Assembly (NCBI GenBank): GCA_021827805.1 | Contig: JAKAUG010000038.1 | Location: 1-7,450 of the forward strand | Reading direction: 5' to 3' | DNA length: 7,450 bases | Source of the DNA: Bacillota bacterium | Lineage (GTDB): Bacteria > Bacillota > Sulfobacillia > RBS10-35 > JAJYVN01 | Shown here: positions 1 to 6,157 of the stretch, piece after piece | Numbering within the stretch: position 1 is the stretch's first letter | Layout: every line of letters begins with the position of its first letter | The notes under the pieces: model-generated | Told to the model about the DNA's origin: nothing | The model's database searches: none | Seen by the model: only the letters and a program-made list of their open reading frames with translations | Made by a program: the position numbers and the translations under genes

Positions 1-2148
1 GTTGCAGGCGAGCAGGTAGCGCACGAACTTGCGGATGTTGTCGTAGATCGCCCGCCCCTCCTCGATGGCGGCCACGATGCTGGCGAAGTTGTCGTCGGTG
101 AGCACCAGGGCGCTGGCCTCCCGCGTCACATCCGTGCCCGCCCGTCCCATGGCGACGCCGATGTCCGCCTCCTTGACCGCGGGGGCGTCGTTGACGCCGT
201 CCCCGGTCATCGCCACCACCTGCCCCCGGGAGCGCAGGGCACGCACCAGACGGAGCTTCTGCGCCGGCGAGACCCGGGCGAACACGGAGATCCGCTCGAC
301 CACGGCCGCCAGTTCGCGGTCCGGACAGGCGTCGAGTTCCGGCCCGGTCATGACGGCGGGCTCGCCCTCACCCAGGCCCACCTGGCGGGCGATGGCCGCG
401 GCCGTGCGGGCGTGGTCGCCGGTGATCATCACCGCGCGCACCCCGGCCTGCCGGCAGCGGCGGATGGCCGCGGGCACCTCCGGCCGCGGTGGGTCCCACA
501 TCCCGACGAGCCCGATGAAGCACAGGTCACGCTCCAGATCCGCCGCGCCCGGGGCGGGCCCCATGAGCGGGGTGGGCCAGGCCCGGTCGGCCAGGGCCAG
601 CACCCGCAGGGCCTGACTGGCCATGTCCTCGCCCTGGCGGCGGATCCGCGCCGTCCAGCGAGCGTCCAGCGGCTGCCGCCCCGCCTCCGTGCGCACCCAG
701 GCGCAGCGCCCGAGCACATCCTCCAGCGCGCCCTTGGTGTACACCCAGGGTCCATATGGACTACCGGTCAGCACGGTCATGCGGCGGCGTTCTGGCTCAA
801 ACGGCACCTCGGCGAGGCGCGGGTGGGCGGCGCGCAGGGCCGCGACCTCCTCGGCCCCCCGCAACTGCAGCAGCGCCGCCTCCGTGGGATCGGACGGGGC
901 CCCGGGGTCCAGGGAGGCGTTGTTGCAGAGCACCGCCACCTCCAGCGCGGCCAGGGCGACCGGCGTGGGTAGGGGCAGGTCGCCATCGGCCCCGAGGCGG
1001 CCGTCCTCGACCTCCACGCGCTGGCCCGCCAGGAAGGCGGCGCGCACGGCCATCTGGTTCTGCGTCAGGGTGCCGGTCTTGTCGGCGCAGATCACGGTGG
1101 CACAGCCCAGCGTCTCGACGGCCGGCAGGCGCCGCACGATGGCGTGCCGGGAGATCATGCGCTGCACACCCAGCGCCAGGGCGATGGTGACAATCGCGGG
1201 CAGCCCCTCGGGGATCGCGGCCACCGCCAGGCTGACGCCGGCCAGGAACATGCGGTAGGGCGGCTCGCCCTGCAGCACGCCCACCACGACCATCGTCAGT
1301 GACAGCCCGAGGCAGAGCAGGACCAGCCAGTGCCCCAGGGCGTCCAGACGGCGCTGCAGGGGCGTCTGGCTCTCGCCGCGACCGGCCAACAACCCCGCGA
1401 TGCGGCCCATCTCCGTGACCATGCCCGTGGCGACCACGACGGCGCGTCCGTGTCCCCGCACGACGTGGCTGCCCTGAAAGACGCCGTTTCTACGTTCCGC
1501 GGGATGCTGCTCACGCCCTGGCTCGAGCGGTAGCGGCTCCTTGGCCACCGGGTGCGACTCGCCGGTGAGGGCAGCCTCCTCCGTCGCCAGGGATGCGGCA
1601 TCGAGCAGCCGGGCGTCCGCGGGCACCAGATCCCCCGCCTCCAGCAGCAGGACGTCACCTGGCACCAGCGTCTCGGCGGGTACGGTGCACACCCGGCCGC
1701 CGCGCACGGCGCGCGCCAAGGGGGCGGCCAGCCGGCGCAGCGCCTCCAGGGAGTGCTCGGCCCGGGACTCCTGCAGATAGCCGAGCAGCGCGTTGACGAC
1801 CACGATGGCCAGCACGGCGACGGCGTCCGCCGCCTCGCCGAGGACCAGCGAGATCCCCGCCGCCCCGAGGAGGACCAGGACCATGAAGTCCTCCAGCTGG
1901 GACAGGAGGACGCGCCACGGCGGCTTGTGCCGCGTGCGCTCCAGCCGGTTGGGGCCCGTCTCCTGGAGGCGACGCACCGCCTCCTCGGGCTCCAGGCCGG
2001 TGACGGCATGGGTGCCCAGAAGCGCCGCCGCCTGGGACGCGGAGACGCAGTATGGCGAGGCCCCGGCCGCGGGCGATGCCGCCGCGAACGTCCTGGCACG
2101 GACGTCGGCATGGCGCGGGCGCGCCTGACCCCAGGCTTGCTCAGGCAA
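1..2148 (-). CDS. P-type calcium-type cation-transporting ATPase (P2A), C-terminal part beyond window
   Basis: The gene should pump a divalent cation, most likely Ca2+ (possibly Mn2+), across the cytoplasmic membrane at the cost of ATP. Numbering is from a TTG at 2148. The N-terminal domain (about 34-70) contains GPNRL. The actuator TGES is at 195-198, M4 PEGLP at 313-317, DKTGT with the phosphorylated Asp at 356, then a KGA nucleotide-binding motif, a TGDH motif and TGDGVNDAP at 648-656. All catalytic residues are present. The M4 motif AAIPEGLPA is the P2A type, unlike the CPC or SPC of heavy-metal pumps. The window ends at residue 716, just as M5 begins; family members run to about 880-900 residues, so M5-M10 are missing. 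The reading frame is open back to the permease stop at 2278 but contains no ATG or GTG there. TTG 2148 fits the usual N-terminal length; a GTG at 1977 would cut into the domain. It is probably cotranscribed with the upstream permease. Family is sure; substrate and start are not. Confidence 0.93.
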   Translation of the reverse strand, partial: MPEQAWGQARPRHADVRARTFAAASPAAGASPYCVSASQAAALLGTHAVTGLEPEEAVRRLQETGPNRLERTRHKPPWRVLLSQLEDFMVLVLLGAAGISLVLGEAADAVAVLAIVVVNALLGYLQESRAEHSLEALRRLAAPLARAVRGGRVCTVPAETLVPGDVLLLEAGDLVPADARLLDAASLATEEAALTGESHPVAKEPLPLEPGREQHPAERRNGVFQGSHVVRGHGRAVVVATGMVTEMGRIAGLLAGRGESQTPLQRRLDALGHWLVLLCLGLSLTMVVVGVLQGEPPYRMFLAGVSLAVAAIPEGLPAIVTIALALGVQRMISRHAIVRRLPAVETLGCATVICADKTGTLTQNQMAVRAAFLAGQRVEVEDGRLGADGDLPLPTPVALAALEVAVLCNNASLDPGAPSDPTEAALLQLRGAEEVAALRAAHPRLAEVPFEPERRRMTVLTGSPYGPWVYTKGALEDVLGRCAWVRTEAGRQPLDARWTARIRRQGEDMASQALRVLALADRAWPTPLMGPAPGAADLERDLCFIGLVGMWDPPRPEVPAAIRRCRQAGVRAVMITGDHARTAAAIARQVGLGEGEPAVMTGPELDACPDRELAAVVERISVFARVSPAQKLRLVRALRSRGQVVAMTGDGVNDAPAVKEADIGVAMGRAGTDVTREASALVLTDDNFASIVAAIEEGRAIYDNIRKFVRYLLACN

Positions 2149-2277
2149 CAGGGAGTCCCCCCCGCCGCACGGTTCTGGAAACCGGGGTACCGGCGGCGTG
2201 CCATGCCTATGAGCGGGTGAGGCCGGAGCATGAAGACAGATTGCGGGGCGGCACGGGGAGCCCGACCGCGGGCGGCT

Positions 2278-3114
2278 CTACCGCGCCCGCGGGACCGGGA
2301 CCGGACGCGACCCGCCCGGCCTCAGGCCGAGGTAGGTCGTGAGGCTGATGGTCACGAACATCAGATAGGCTCCGAGCTGGAGCACGGTGGGCGCATCCGC
2401 GTAGCCGAAGAAGCTGTGCAGGATGTCCCCCAGGGCACTGTCCTCGCTCAGCAGACGGCCGCTGTGCCAGACGATGTGGCCGAGCCACGGCAGCCAACCA
2501 AGCGCCTGGAAATTCTGAACACCGTCGGCCAGGAGCCCCGCCGCAAACAGCAGCAGCACGACGCCCAGGGTGTTGAAGAACGCCCCCAGGGGCAGTCGCC
2601 GACCCAGCCGATAGACCCACCAACTGCAAGATAGACCGAGGGCCAGGCCCAACGCCCCGCCGGCCACGAGGCCCCAGGGACGCGCATGCAGGGCGATTGC
2701 CAGCGTGAAGAAGACGGTCTCCAGACCTTCCCTGCCAACCGTGATCGCCGAGAGCAGGACCATGGCCACGAGCGAGCCGCGACCCAGCGCAGCCTGGACG
2801 CTGGCCTCCAGGTCGCGCCGCAGCGCTCCGCTCTGGCCCTTCATCCAAAAGCTCATGTAGGCGAGGATGCCGGTGGCCACCAGGTAGGTGCTGCCCTCCA
2901 GGACCGTCTGCGTCCGCGAGCCGTCGTAGTGGTGCAGAACATGGTAGCTGATCAGCGCGACCGCGACATCCACGGTCAGCGAGGCGCCCACACCCGCCCA
3001 GACCGCAGCGGCCCGGTCGTCCCGGCCGACGCGCCGCAGGTAGGCCAGGATGATGCCCACGATGAGACTGGCCTCCAGGGACTCGCGAAAGAAGATGACC
3101 AGGGTCGGCAGCAC
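2278..3114 (-). CDS. FTR1-family high-affinity iron permease
   Basis: The 278-residue polytopic membrane protein is the permease subunit of the FTR1/EfeU family, which imports ferric iron, usually handed over by a ferroxidase partner. The first REXXE motif, RESLE, is at residues 10-14 within the first membrane span; the second, REGLE, is at 128-132. An EGS motif follows at 73-75. Hydrophobic segments lie near 1-25, 36-58, 74-92, 112-126, 133-167 (two spans), 178-198 and 245-264, matching the family's seven-span plan. The GTG at 3114 is chosen because GGAGG lies 8 bases upstream, the family starts almost directly at the first REXXE helix, and the length is normal. The frame stays open to an ATG at 3444, but that extension is not protein-like. 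No EfeO, EfeB or cupredoxin partner is visible; the next gene downstream is a P2A ATPase, 129 bases away. Family assignment is firm. Iron as substrate comes from family knowledge. Confidence 0.93.
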   Translation of the reverse strand: MLPTLVIFFRESLEASLIVGIILAYLRRVGRDDRAAAVWAGVGASLTVDVAVALISYHVLHHYDGSRTQTVLEGSTYLVATGILAYMSFWMKGQSGALRRDLEASVQAALGRGSLVAMVLLSAITVGREGLETVFFTLAIALHARPWGLVAGGALGLALGLSCSWWVYRLGRRLPLGAFFNTLGVVLLLFAAGLLADGVQNFQALGWLPWLGHIVWHSGRLLSEDSALGDILHSFFGYADAPTVLQLGAYLMFVTISLTTYLGLRPGGSRPVPVPRAR

Positions 3115-3236
3115 CCCAGCAGCCCTCCACTCGGGCCAAGGCTCCCCAACGCCAGAGCGGGGGCGGCCTCCGCAACGGACAAGGCCGCCTCGCCACCGCC
3201 CGGCAAACCCGATCGGCCCACTCGGATATCGAGCCC

Positions 3237-3266
3237 ATGTTACGGGCTGCTGGCGGAGAGCGTCAA
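3237..3266 (-). promoter_or_regulatory. Candidate promoter for the iron permease operon
   Basis: On the minus strand TTGACG (3266-3261, 5 of 6 to consensus) is followed after 18 bases by TAACAT (3242-3237, 4 of 6). This would give a leader of roughly 115 bases before the GTG at 3114. Two short palindromes sit at the site: AGCCC/GGGCT (3232-3236 and 3244-3248), which brackets the -10 box, and CTCG/CGAG (3221-3224 and 3230-3233) just downstream. They could be an operator, but no Fur-like 19-base palindrome is apparent. This is inferred from sequence only and is modestly supported. Confidence 0.4.
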
Positions 3267-3629
3267 GGTGCCGTTCGGGAGGTCGGGCGGCGCTTGTCGG
3301 GCCACCTGGCCGCCGCCAGCCGTGGATGGGGACATCCGTGGAACGCGGGGCGCCGCAGGTCGTCTCAGGCTTCCGGGGGGCGCGGGAAACCACTCGGCCA
3401 CCGGATGGCGGGGTCCGTCTTGCGCTGCAGGTCCACTGGAACACCGGGCTCGGCCCAGCGGGTTGCGAGGCCGCGGGCCAACGGGCGACGCGTCATCGCA
3501 CCGCTGCGGGTGTTGGGCTGGGCGGGTCTGCCGCAGGACGGGCACGGGCAGTCCGGTGCCCCAAGAAAGGCCCCACCCACGCTCTGGTGGCTCCACGGGC
3601 CTCCTGGCGCGTCCTGGCGGGTGCTCACC

Positions 3630-3645
3630 GTGCCCGTCTGGGCAC
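3630..3645. repeat. Short hairpin, 6-bp stem with 4-base loop
   Basis: GTGCCC (3630-3635) and GGGCAC (3640-3645) are perfect inverted copies around the loop GTCT. One more pair can form beyond a C/C mismatch. No run of T follows on either strand, so it is not a typical intrinsic terminator. It could equally be a chance structure in GC-rich DNA. Confidence 0.4.
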
Positions 3646-3719
3646 CGGTTCGCCTCGTCTCTCCCCCCAGGGTGCCGGCCAGCCGGGAGGGTGCGGGGCG
3701 GGCTGGGTCGGTCGTGGGG

Positions 3720-3752
3720 CTCGGCACCCTGCGCCGGGCGCTGGGTGCCGAG
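3720..3752. repeat. Strong hairpin, perfect 10-bp stem with inner stem
   Basis: CTCGGCACCC (3720-3729) and GGGTGCCGAG (3743-3752) are perfect inverted copies separated by 13 bases. The spacer itself holds GCGC/GCGC around a 3-base loop, so the folded form is a long interrupted stem. No T tract follows on either strand, which argues against an intrinsic terminator. It lies between two diverging genes, so a terminator is not expected there. A protein-binding palindrome or a structured RNA element are alternatives. Confidence 0.6.
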
Positions 3753-3793
3753 CGAGCGATGCTGGGCCCGCCTTCGGGATGGGAGCCCGCAGG

Positions 3794-3827
3794 GGTCCAC
3801 AGATCAAACAAACAAATAGGTCCGCAG
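3794..3827. repeat. 9-base direct repeat flanking an AT-rich island
   Basis: GGTCCACAG (3794-3802) and GGTCCGCAG (3819-3827) differ at one base and start 25 bases apart. Between them lies ATCAAACAAACAAATA, which has three CAAA steps and is strikingly AT-rich against the surrounding sequence. The site is about 100 bases upstream of the plus-strand promoter, so it could be an activator or nucleoid-protein site. A target duplication left by an excised element is another possibility. Confidence 0.45.
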
Positions 3828-3898
3828 GGCGCACCGCTTCATGAAAGGCCCATGAGGACCTTCTCGCCCGCCAGATGGACTTACCTGTCCGTGGGCCA

Positions 3899-3929
3899 TT
3901 GCGGCAAGGTGCACGACCACTGCTATAAT
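3899..3929 (+). promoter_or_regulatory. Extended -10 sigma-70-type promoter of the small membrane protein gene
   Basis: TATAAT at 3924-3929 is a perfect -10 hexamer and is preceded by TG one base upstream (3921-3922), the extended -10 arrangement. The best -35 match is TTGCGG at 3899-3904, with a rather long 19-base spacer; an extended -10 needs little help from the -35. Transcription should start near 3936, inside the inverted repeat at 3928-3945. Confidence 0.75.
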
Positions 3930-3945
3930 CTGTCTATTGACAGAT
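3928..3945. promoter_or_regulatory. Probable operator: perfect inverted repeat over the transcription start
   Basis: ATCTGTC (3928-3934) and GACAGAT (3939-3945) are perfect inverted copies with a 4-base TATT centre. The palindrome overlaps the end of the -10 box, covers the predicted start of transcription and runs into the ATG at 3944. A dimeric repressor bound here would block initiation. If transcription begins just upstream, it could also form a hairpin at the 5' end of the mRNA that masks the first ATG. The regulator is not in the window and the core TGTC-N4-GACA does not let me name a family. Confidence 0.6.
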
Positions 3946-4375
3946 GGCGTTGCTTCAGAGTGGTGCTTCGGAACAACTGGAATCCAACCAGGAGGGATCA
4001 GTAATCCCCTGGGTCAGGAAGTCTCTTCTGGTTCCCCTTGTGGCGGCGGTCGCGGTTGGGCTGGCTACCGGTGGTGTTGTGGCGGCCCGGGCGATGGTCG
4101 CGACCCACAATGCGCTTCCTGCTCAGGGGCAGGTGAAGGCGGACATTCCGCGGCCCATAGTGCCCTTCACCCTCCGAACCAACGATGAACCTCCACCCCA
4201 TACTGCCCCCACCACTGTGCAGATGATCAAGGTGGCGCCAGGATGCCACCCCACCCAACGGCAGATCCAGCAGGCAGTCCAGAGGATCCACCAACTCGCG
4301 CGGGAGCATCATGCAACAGAGGTGTGGGCCGGGATATCGTGTTACAAAGAGACCAGTGGGGGTGAAGGGAACTGA
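3944..4375 (+). CDS. Small single-span membrane or secreted protein, unknown function
   Basis: I do not recognise this 143-residue protein. From the ATG at 3944, about 22 polar residues precede a short basic patch (R25, K26) and a hydrophobic segment at 27-48, an uncleaved anchor or signal peptide that would place the rest outside the cytoplasm. Residues 55-95 are rich in Pro and probably extended. The C-terminal part (about 100-143) has a predicted amphipathic helix rich in Gln, His and Arg, bracketed by C101 and C133, which may form a disulfide. The gene has its own strong promoter. The start is uncertain: the ATG has no ribosome binding site and lies about 8 bases from the predicted mRNA start, while an AGGAGGG sits in frame at 3990-3996 with only GTA or ATC behind it. 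The promoter, the anchor and a non-shadow composition argue that it is real. Confidence 0.65.
   Translation: MALLQSGASEQLESNQEGSVIPWVRKSLLVPLVAAVAVGLATGGVVAARAMVATHNALPAQGQVKADIPRPIVPFTLRTNDEPPPHTAPTTVQMIKVAPGCHPTQRQIQQAVQRIHQLAREHHATEVWAGISCYKETSGGEGN
3990..3996 (+). promoter_or_regulatory. Strong Shine-Dalgarno without a canonical start codon downstream
   Basis: AGGAGGG is the best ribosome binding site in this part of the window. In the frame of the membrane protein it is followed by GTA (4001, 5 bases after GGAGG) and ATC (4004, 8 bases after), and then by the basic patch and membrane anchor. Starting there would give a textbook signal-anchor N-terminus. A non-ATG start such as AUC is possible but rare, so the site may be a coincidence or a relic of a mutated start. 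Confidence 0.35.
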
Positions 4376-4382
4376 CCTGGCC

Positions 4383-4407
4383 CGGCTCGGCTCGGCTCGG
4401 CTCGGCT
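4383..4407. repeat. Five tandem copies of CGGCT
   Basis: Five uninterrupted 5-base CGGCT units begin 7 bases after the stop of the membrane protein gene and end exactly where transposase-like sequence begins. Such a tract can change length by slipped replication. It lies outside a functional gene here, so a phase-switch role is not evident; it more likely marks a rearrangement junction. Confidence 0.85.
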
Positions 4408-4675
4408 GGATCGTCGGCGCATCCTGCTGGGCCCACGTGCGTCGGAAGTTTCTCGAGGCCGCCCGCAGCGAGCCCACCACGGCCGCGCTGCCCACTGAGC
4501 CGAGCACTGGCGGCGGCAGATCGGCACCCTGCATGCCCTCGACCGGGCCCTGAGCGCGCACACCGCCGCCATGCGCGCCGGTGCGTAGCGCGAAGTCCAG
4601 GAGCACGAACAGTAGACCCGCCCGCTGCAGCCGCGGCAGCTCCGGGCCCTGCGTACCGAGCTTGCTCAGGCTAGG
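4408..4675 (+). pseudogene. Degenerate IS66-family (TnpC) transposase fragment
   Basis: The first segment reads GASCWAHVRRKFLEAARSEP, close to the conserved CWAHxRRxF-EA block of IS66 TnpC transposases. After a frameshift near 4500, the other frame (from 4502) continues with RRQIGTLHALDRAL. This fits the QIG-LY-IE stretch that follows the block in that family. TAG codons interrupt that frame at 4586 and 4613, then TRPLQPRQLRALRTEL follows, like the family's RPLL-L segment. Everything upstream of the CWAH block is missing and replaced by the CGGCT repeat and the membrane protein gene. No terminal inverted repeats are seen. The piece cannot encode an active enzyme. Assignment rests on remembered motifs, so IS66 is probable rather than certain. 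Confidence 0.5.
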
Positions 4676-5207
4676 CTCCGGCGCGGACCGCTGCGGGCCG
4701 CGCCGGCATGCCGGCAGACTCCTCCACGGCGGCGGGCCGAGGGGGCGGGGGCGCCTCCAGGGAGGCGGCGCGCAGGCAGGCGGCGGCCCGCGGGTCGGCG
4801 CGTCGCGTGGCGAGGAACTGCAGGGCGGCCTCCCGCACGCGCTTGCTGCGGTCCTGCCGCGCCAGACGCACCAGGTGGGGCACCGGGTCCAGACCAAGGT
4901 CCTTGCCGCCAGCCTGCCCCAGAGCCAGCGTCTGCAGCGCCAGGAGACGCACCGCAGCCACGCTGTCTCCCGTGGCGCTCACGATGGCACTGGCGGCGTT
5001 GCGGCCACCGACCACACCCAGAAGGTGTGTGCACCAGCGCCGCACCACCGGTCGCTGATCATGCCGTAGGGCCTGCTGCAGGGCGGGGGCCGCAGCGGTG
5101 CCCAGCGTGCGCAGTTGGTCGACTGCCGCCATCCGGCTTCGCACATCCTCGCTGGCCAGCTGCTCCACCAACGTCCAGGCAGGACCTGGTTCACTCGGTG
5201 CGGCCAA
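4671..5207 (-). CDS. HEAT-repeat protein
   Basis: The 178-residue protein (counted from TTG 5207) consists of about four HEAT-type helical pairs at roughly 12-38, 39-66, 69-98 and 108-134. The typical second helix shows as VRSRMAAVDQLRTLG, VRLLALQTLAL and VREAALQFLATR. HEAT solenoids bind proteins or serve as lyase or phycobilisome-associated scaffolds; no catalytic motif is seen, so no function is given. The C-terminal 25 residues are Pro- and Ala-rich. TTG 5207 is preferred because AAAGGGGAG lies about 9 bases upstream and the sequence before it stops looking like protein. The frame remains open to an ATG at 5486, giving 271 residues, so a longer product cannot be excluded. No predicted membrane span. 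It stands alone, facing the transposase remnant, and its stop at 4671 touches the end of that remnant. Confidence 0.7.
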   Translation of the reverse strand: MAAPSEPGPAWTLVEQLASEDVRSRMAAVDQLRTLGTAAAPALQQALRHDQRPVVRRWCTHLLGVVGGRNAASAIVSATGDSVAAVRLLALQTLALGQAGGKDLGLDPVPHLVRLARQDRSKRVREAALQFLATRRADPRAAACLRAASLEAPPPPRPAAVEESAGMPARPAAVRAGA

Positions 5208-5702
5208 GGCGCACGCTCCCCTTTCCGTCCGGTTTCCCGGTGCCTGGAAGCGGTACGCCGCGAAACCTGTCGGCTCCTGCCGGAGTCCTGTCGTTTCGTG
5301 CGACACGATCCCGCTCAACCAGAGCCGCTCGCAAGGATCAGCCTGTCCGCCACCAGTTCCCATGTGGCGTTGGTCGCGACCAGACCAGCTGGCAACGAGC
5401 GGAACCCTGCCTGGACCAGACTCGCCGTCTCGCCGAGAGGTCCTCGTCAGACGGGAACGGCCATCCCCGTCGCGTCCGGCCCACACTGGGGCTACTCGGG
5501 CAACGCCAAGATCGCGCCGGCCCGTATCGCGGCAGGCACCAACATCAGGTCAACGTCGGATCTGGCCATCCACGCGACTCCTGGGCATATTGGGGAGGTG
5601 GCCGGGAGCCACGGGATCCGCGACGGTGCTCGATCATCCGTGGGGGTGGTGCGGGTTGAAGCGAGGCTTGTTCTGCCCGCCCAGGGTCCACGGAACGGAC
5701 GC

Positions 5703-5735
5703 CATGTCACCATGCCATGTCGGCATGACAGCATG
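5703..5735. repeat. CATG cluster with overlapping palindromes
   Basis: CATG occurs five times in 33 bases, starting at 5703, 5711, 5716, 5724 and 5732 (steps of 8, 5, 8 and 8). Within it CATGCC (5711-5716) and GGCATG (5722-5727) form an inverted repeat with a 5-base centre, and TGTC (5718-5721) pairs with GACA (5727-5730). CCATGTC is directly repeated at 5702-5708 and 5715-5721. Such clustering looks like a multi-site operator, though no gene start or promoter can be tied to it. Confidence 0.5.
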
Positions 5736-5781
5736 GACGCCCGCGCTGCCGCCGGCTCTGGTTCTGACGCTGCAGCGGGCA

Positions 5782-6138
5782 TCACTGTCTCGCCTTTCCG
5801 AACACCTTGCGCGCCTTGGCGCCAGCGCGACAGCTGGGCGCAGGGCGTCCTGCCGGGTGGCGCCCACGCACTTGGTCGAACTCCTCCCCGGCGGCACCCT
5901 GCTCGCCGACCGCTGCGGCGCGGCGGTCTGCAGGGACGGTCGCCAGACGGCACCTGCCAGTGGACATACTGCCGCCGAGAGCAGGCCGCACCACTTGCTC
6001 GGCGAGCCGGCGTCCCAGGGCGAGCATTGCGCGTTCAGCGAGGCGTGCCGCCAAGCCCGTCCCCCCCTGAGAAGGACGCGCATCGCCCCGAAGGAAGCTG
6101 CGCTGGATGCGCGTCCAGCAGCCAGTCCTGTGCGCCAC
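5782..6138 (-). CDS. Doubtful small ORF downstream of the membrane-anchored protein
   Basis: A 118-residue frame begins with GTG at 6138, 19 bases after the stop of the 425-residue gene, with GGGCGAG just upstream, so it could be read as the next gene of that operon. The product is basic and Arg/Ala-rich. One helical stretch (about residues 29-50, with LAARLAERAMLALGRRLAEQ) looks protein-like, but the C-terminal half does not. I recognise no family. It is more likely than not a chance open frame. Confidence 0.2.
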   Translation of the reverse strand: MAHRTGCWTRIQRSFLRGDARPSQGGTGLAARLAERAMLALGRRLAEQVVRPALGGSMSTGRCRLATVPADRRAAAVGEQGAAGEEFDQVRGRHPAGRPAPSCRAGAKARKVFGKARQ

Positions 6139-6157
6139 CTCGCCCGATCGGGAGGTA

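Larger units (their letters stand above)
3267..3898. other. Gene-free GC-rich interval between divergent transcription units
   Basis: The interval separates the leftward permease operon from the rightward small membrane protein gene. Long open frames exist on both strands, but their translations are rich in Arg, Pro, Gly and Ala without hydrophobic cores or any family motif, as expected for open frames in GC-rich noncoding DNA. The interval contains two hairpins (3630-3645 and 3720-3752) and an AT-rich island with flanking direct repeats (3794-3827), listed separately. I see no tRNA, riboswitch or transposase in it. Confidence 0.6.
5208..6157. other. Gene-poor interval, possibly decayed coding sequence
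   Basis: No open frame here gives a convincing protein. On the minus strand, frame 5315-5620 reads in places like protein (for example GETASLVQAGFRSLPAGLV) but is broken by stops at 5317, 5449 and 5494, which suggests an old pseudogene or chance. A plus-strand frame stays open for over 1.2 kb but has no recognisable content. The CATG cluster at 5703-5735 and a doubtful small ORF at 5782-6138 are listed separately. A perfect 10-base palindrome CCCGATCGGG lies at 6143-6152, right after the stop of the gene to the right. Confidence 0.5.

Noticed and set aside
1296..2231. Minus-strand 311-residue open frame starting at ATG 2231
   Set aside because: It is a shifted frame of the P-type ATPase; the true frame carries TGES, PEGLP and other motifs through the same bases.
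3240..3800. Minus-strand 186-residue open frame upstream of the permease
   Set aside because: It is Pro/Arg/Gly-rich with no hydrophobic core or motif and overlaps other equally open frames in both directions.
3365..3811. Minus-strand frame with CPCPSCG, which looked like a zinc ribbon of a transposase
   Set aside because: Only one cysteine pair is present, and the rest is not protein-like and matches nothing recognised.
3803..3823. T-rich stretch on the minus strand considered as an intrinsic terminator tail
   Set aside because: No stable hairpin immediately precedes it in the minus-strand direction, and no minus-strand gene ends there.
6143..6152. CCCGATCGGG palindrome after the stop of the 425-residue gene as a terminator
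   Set aside because: A loop leaves only a 3-bp stem and there is no T tract.
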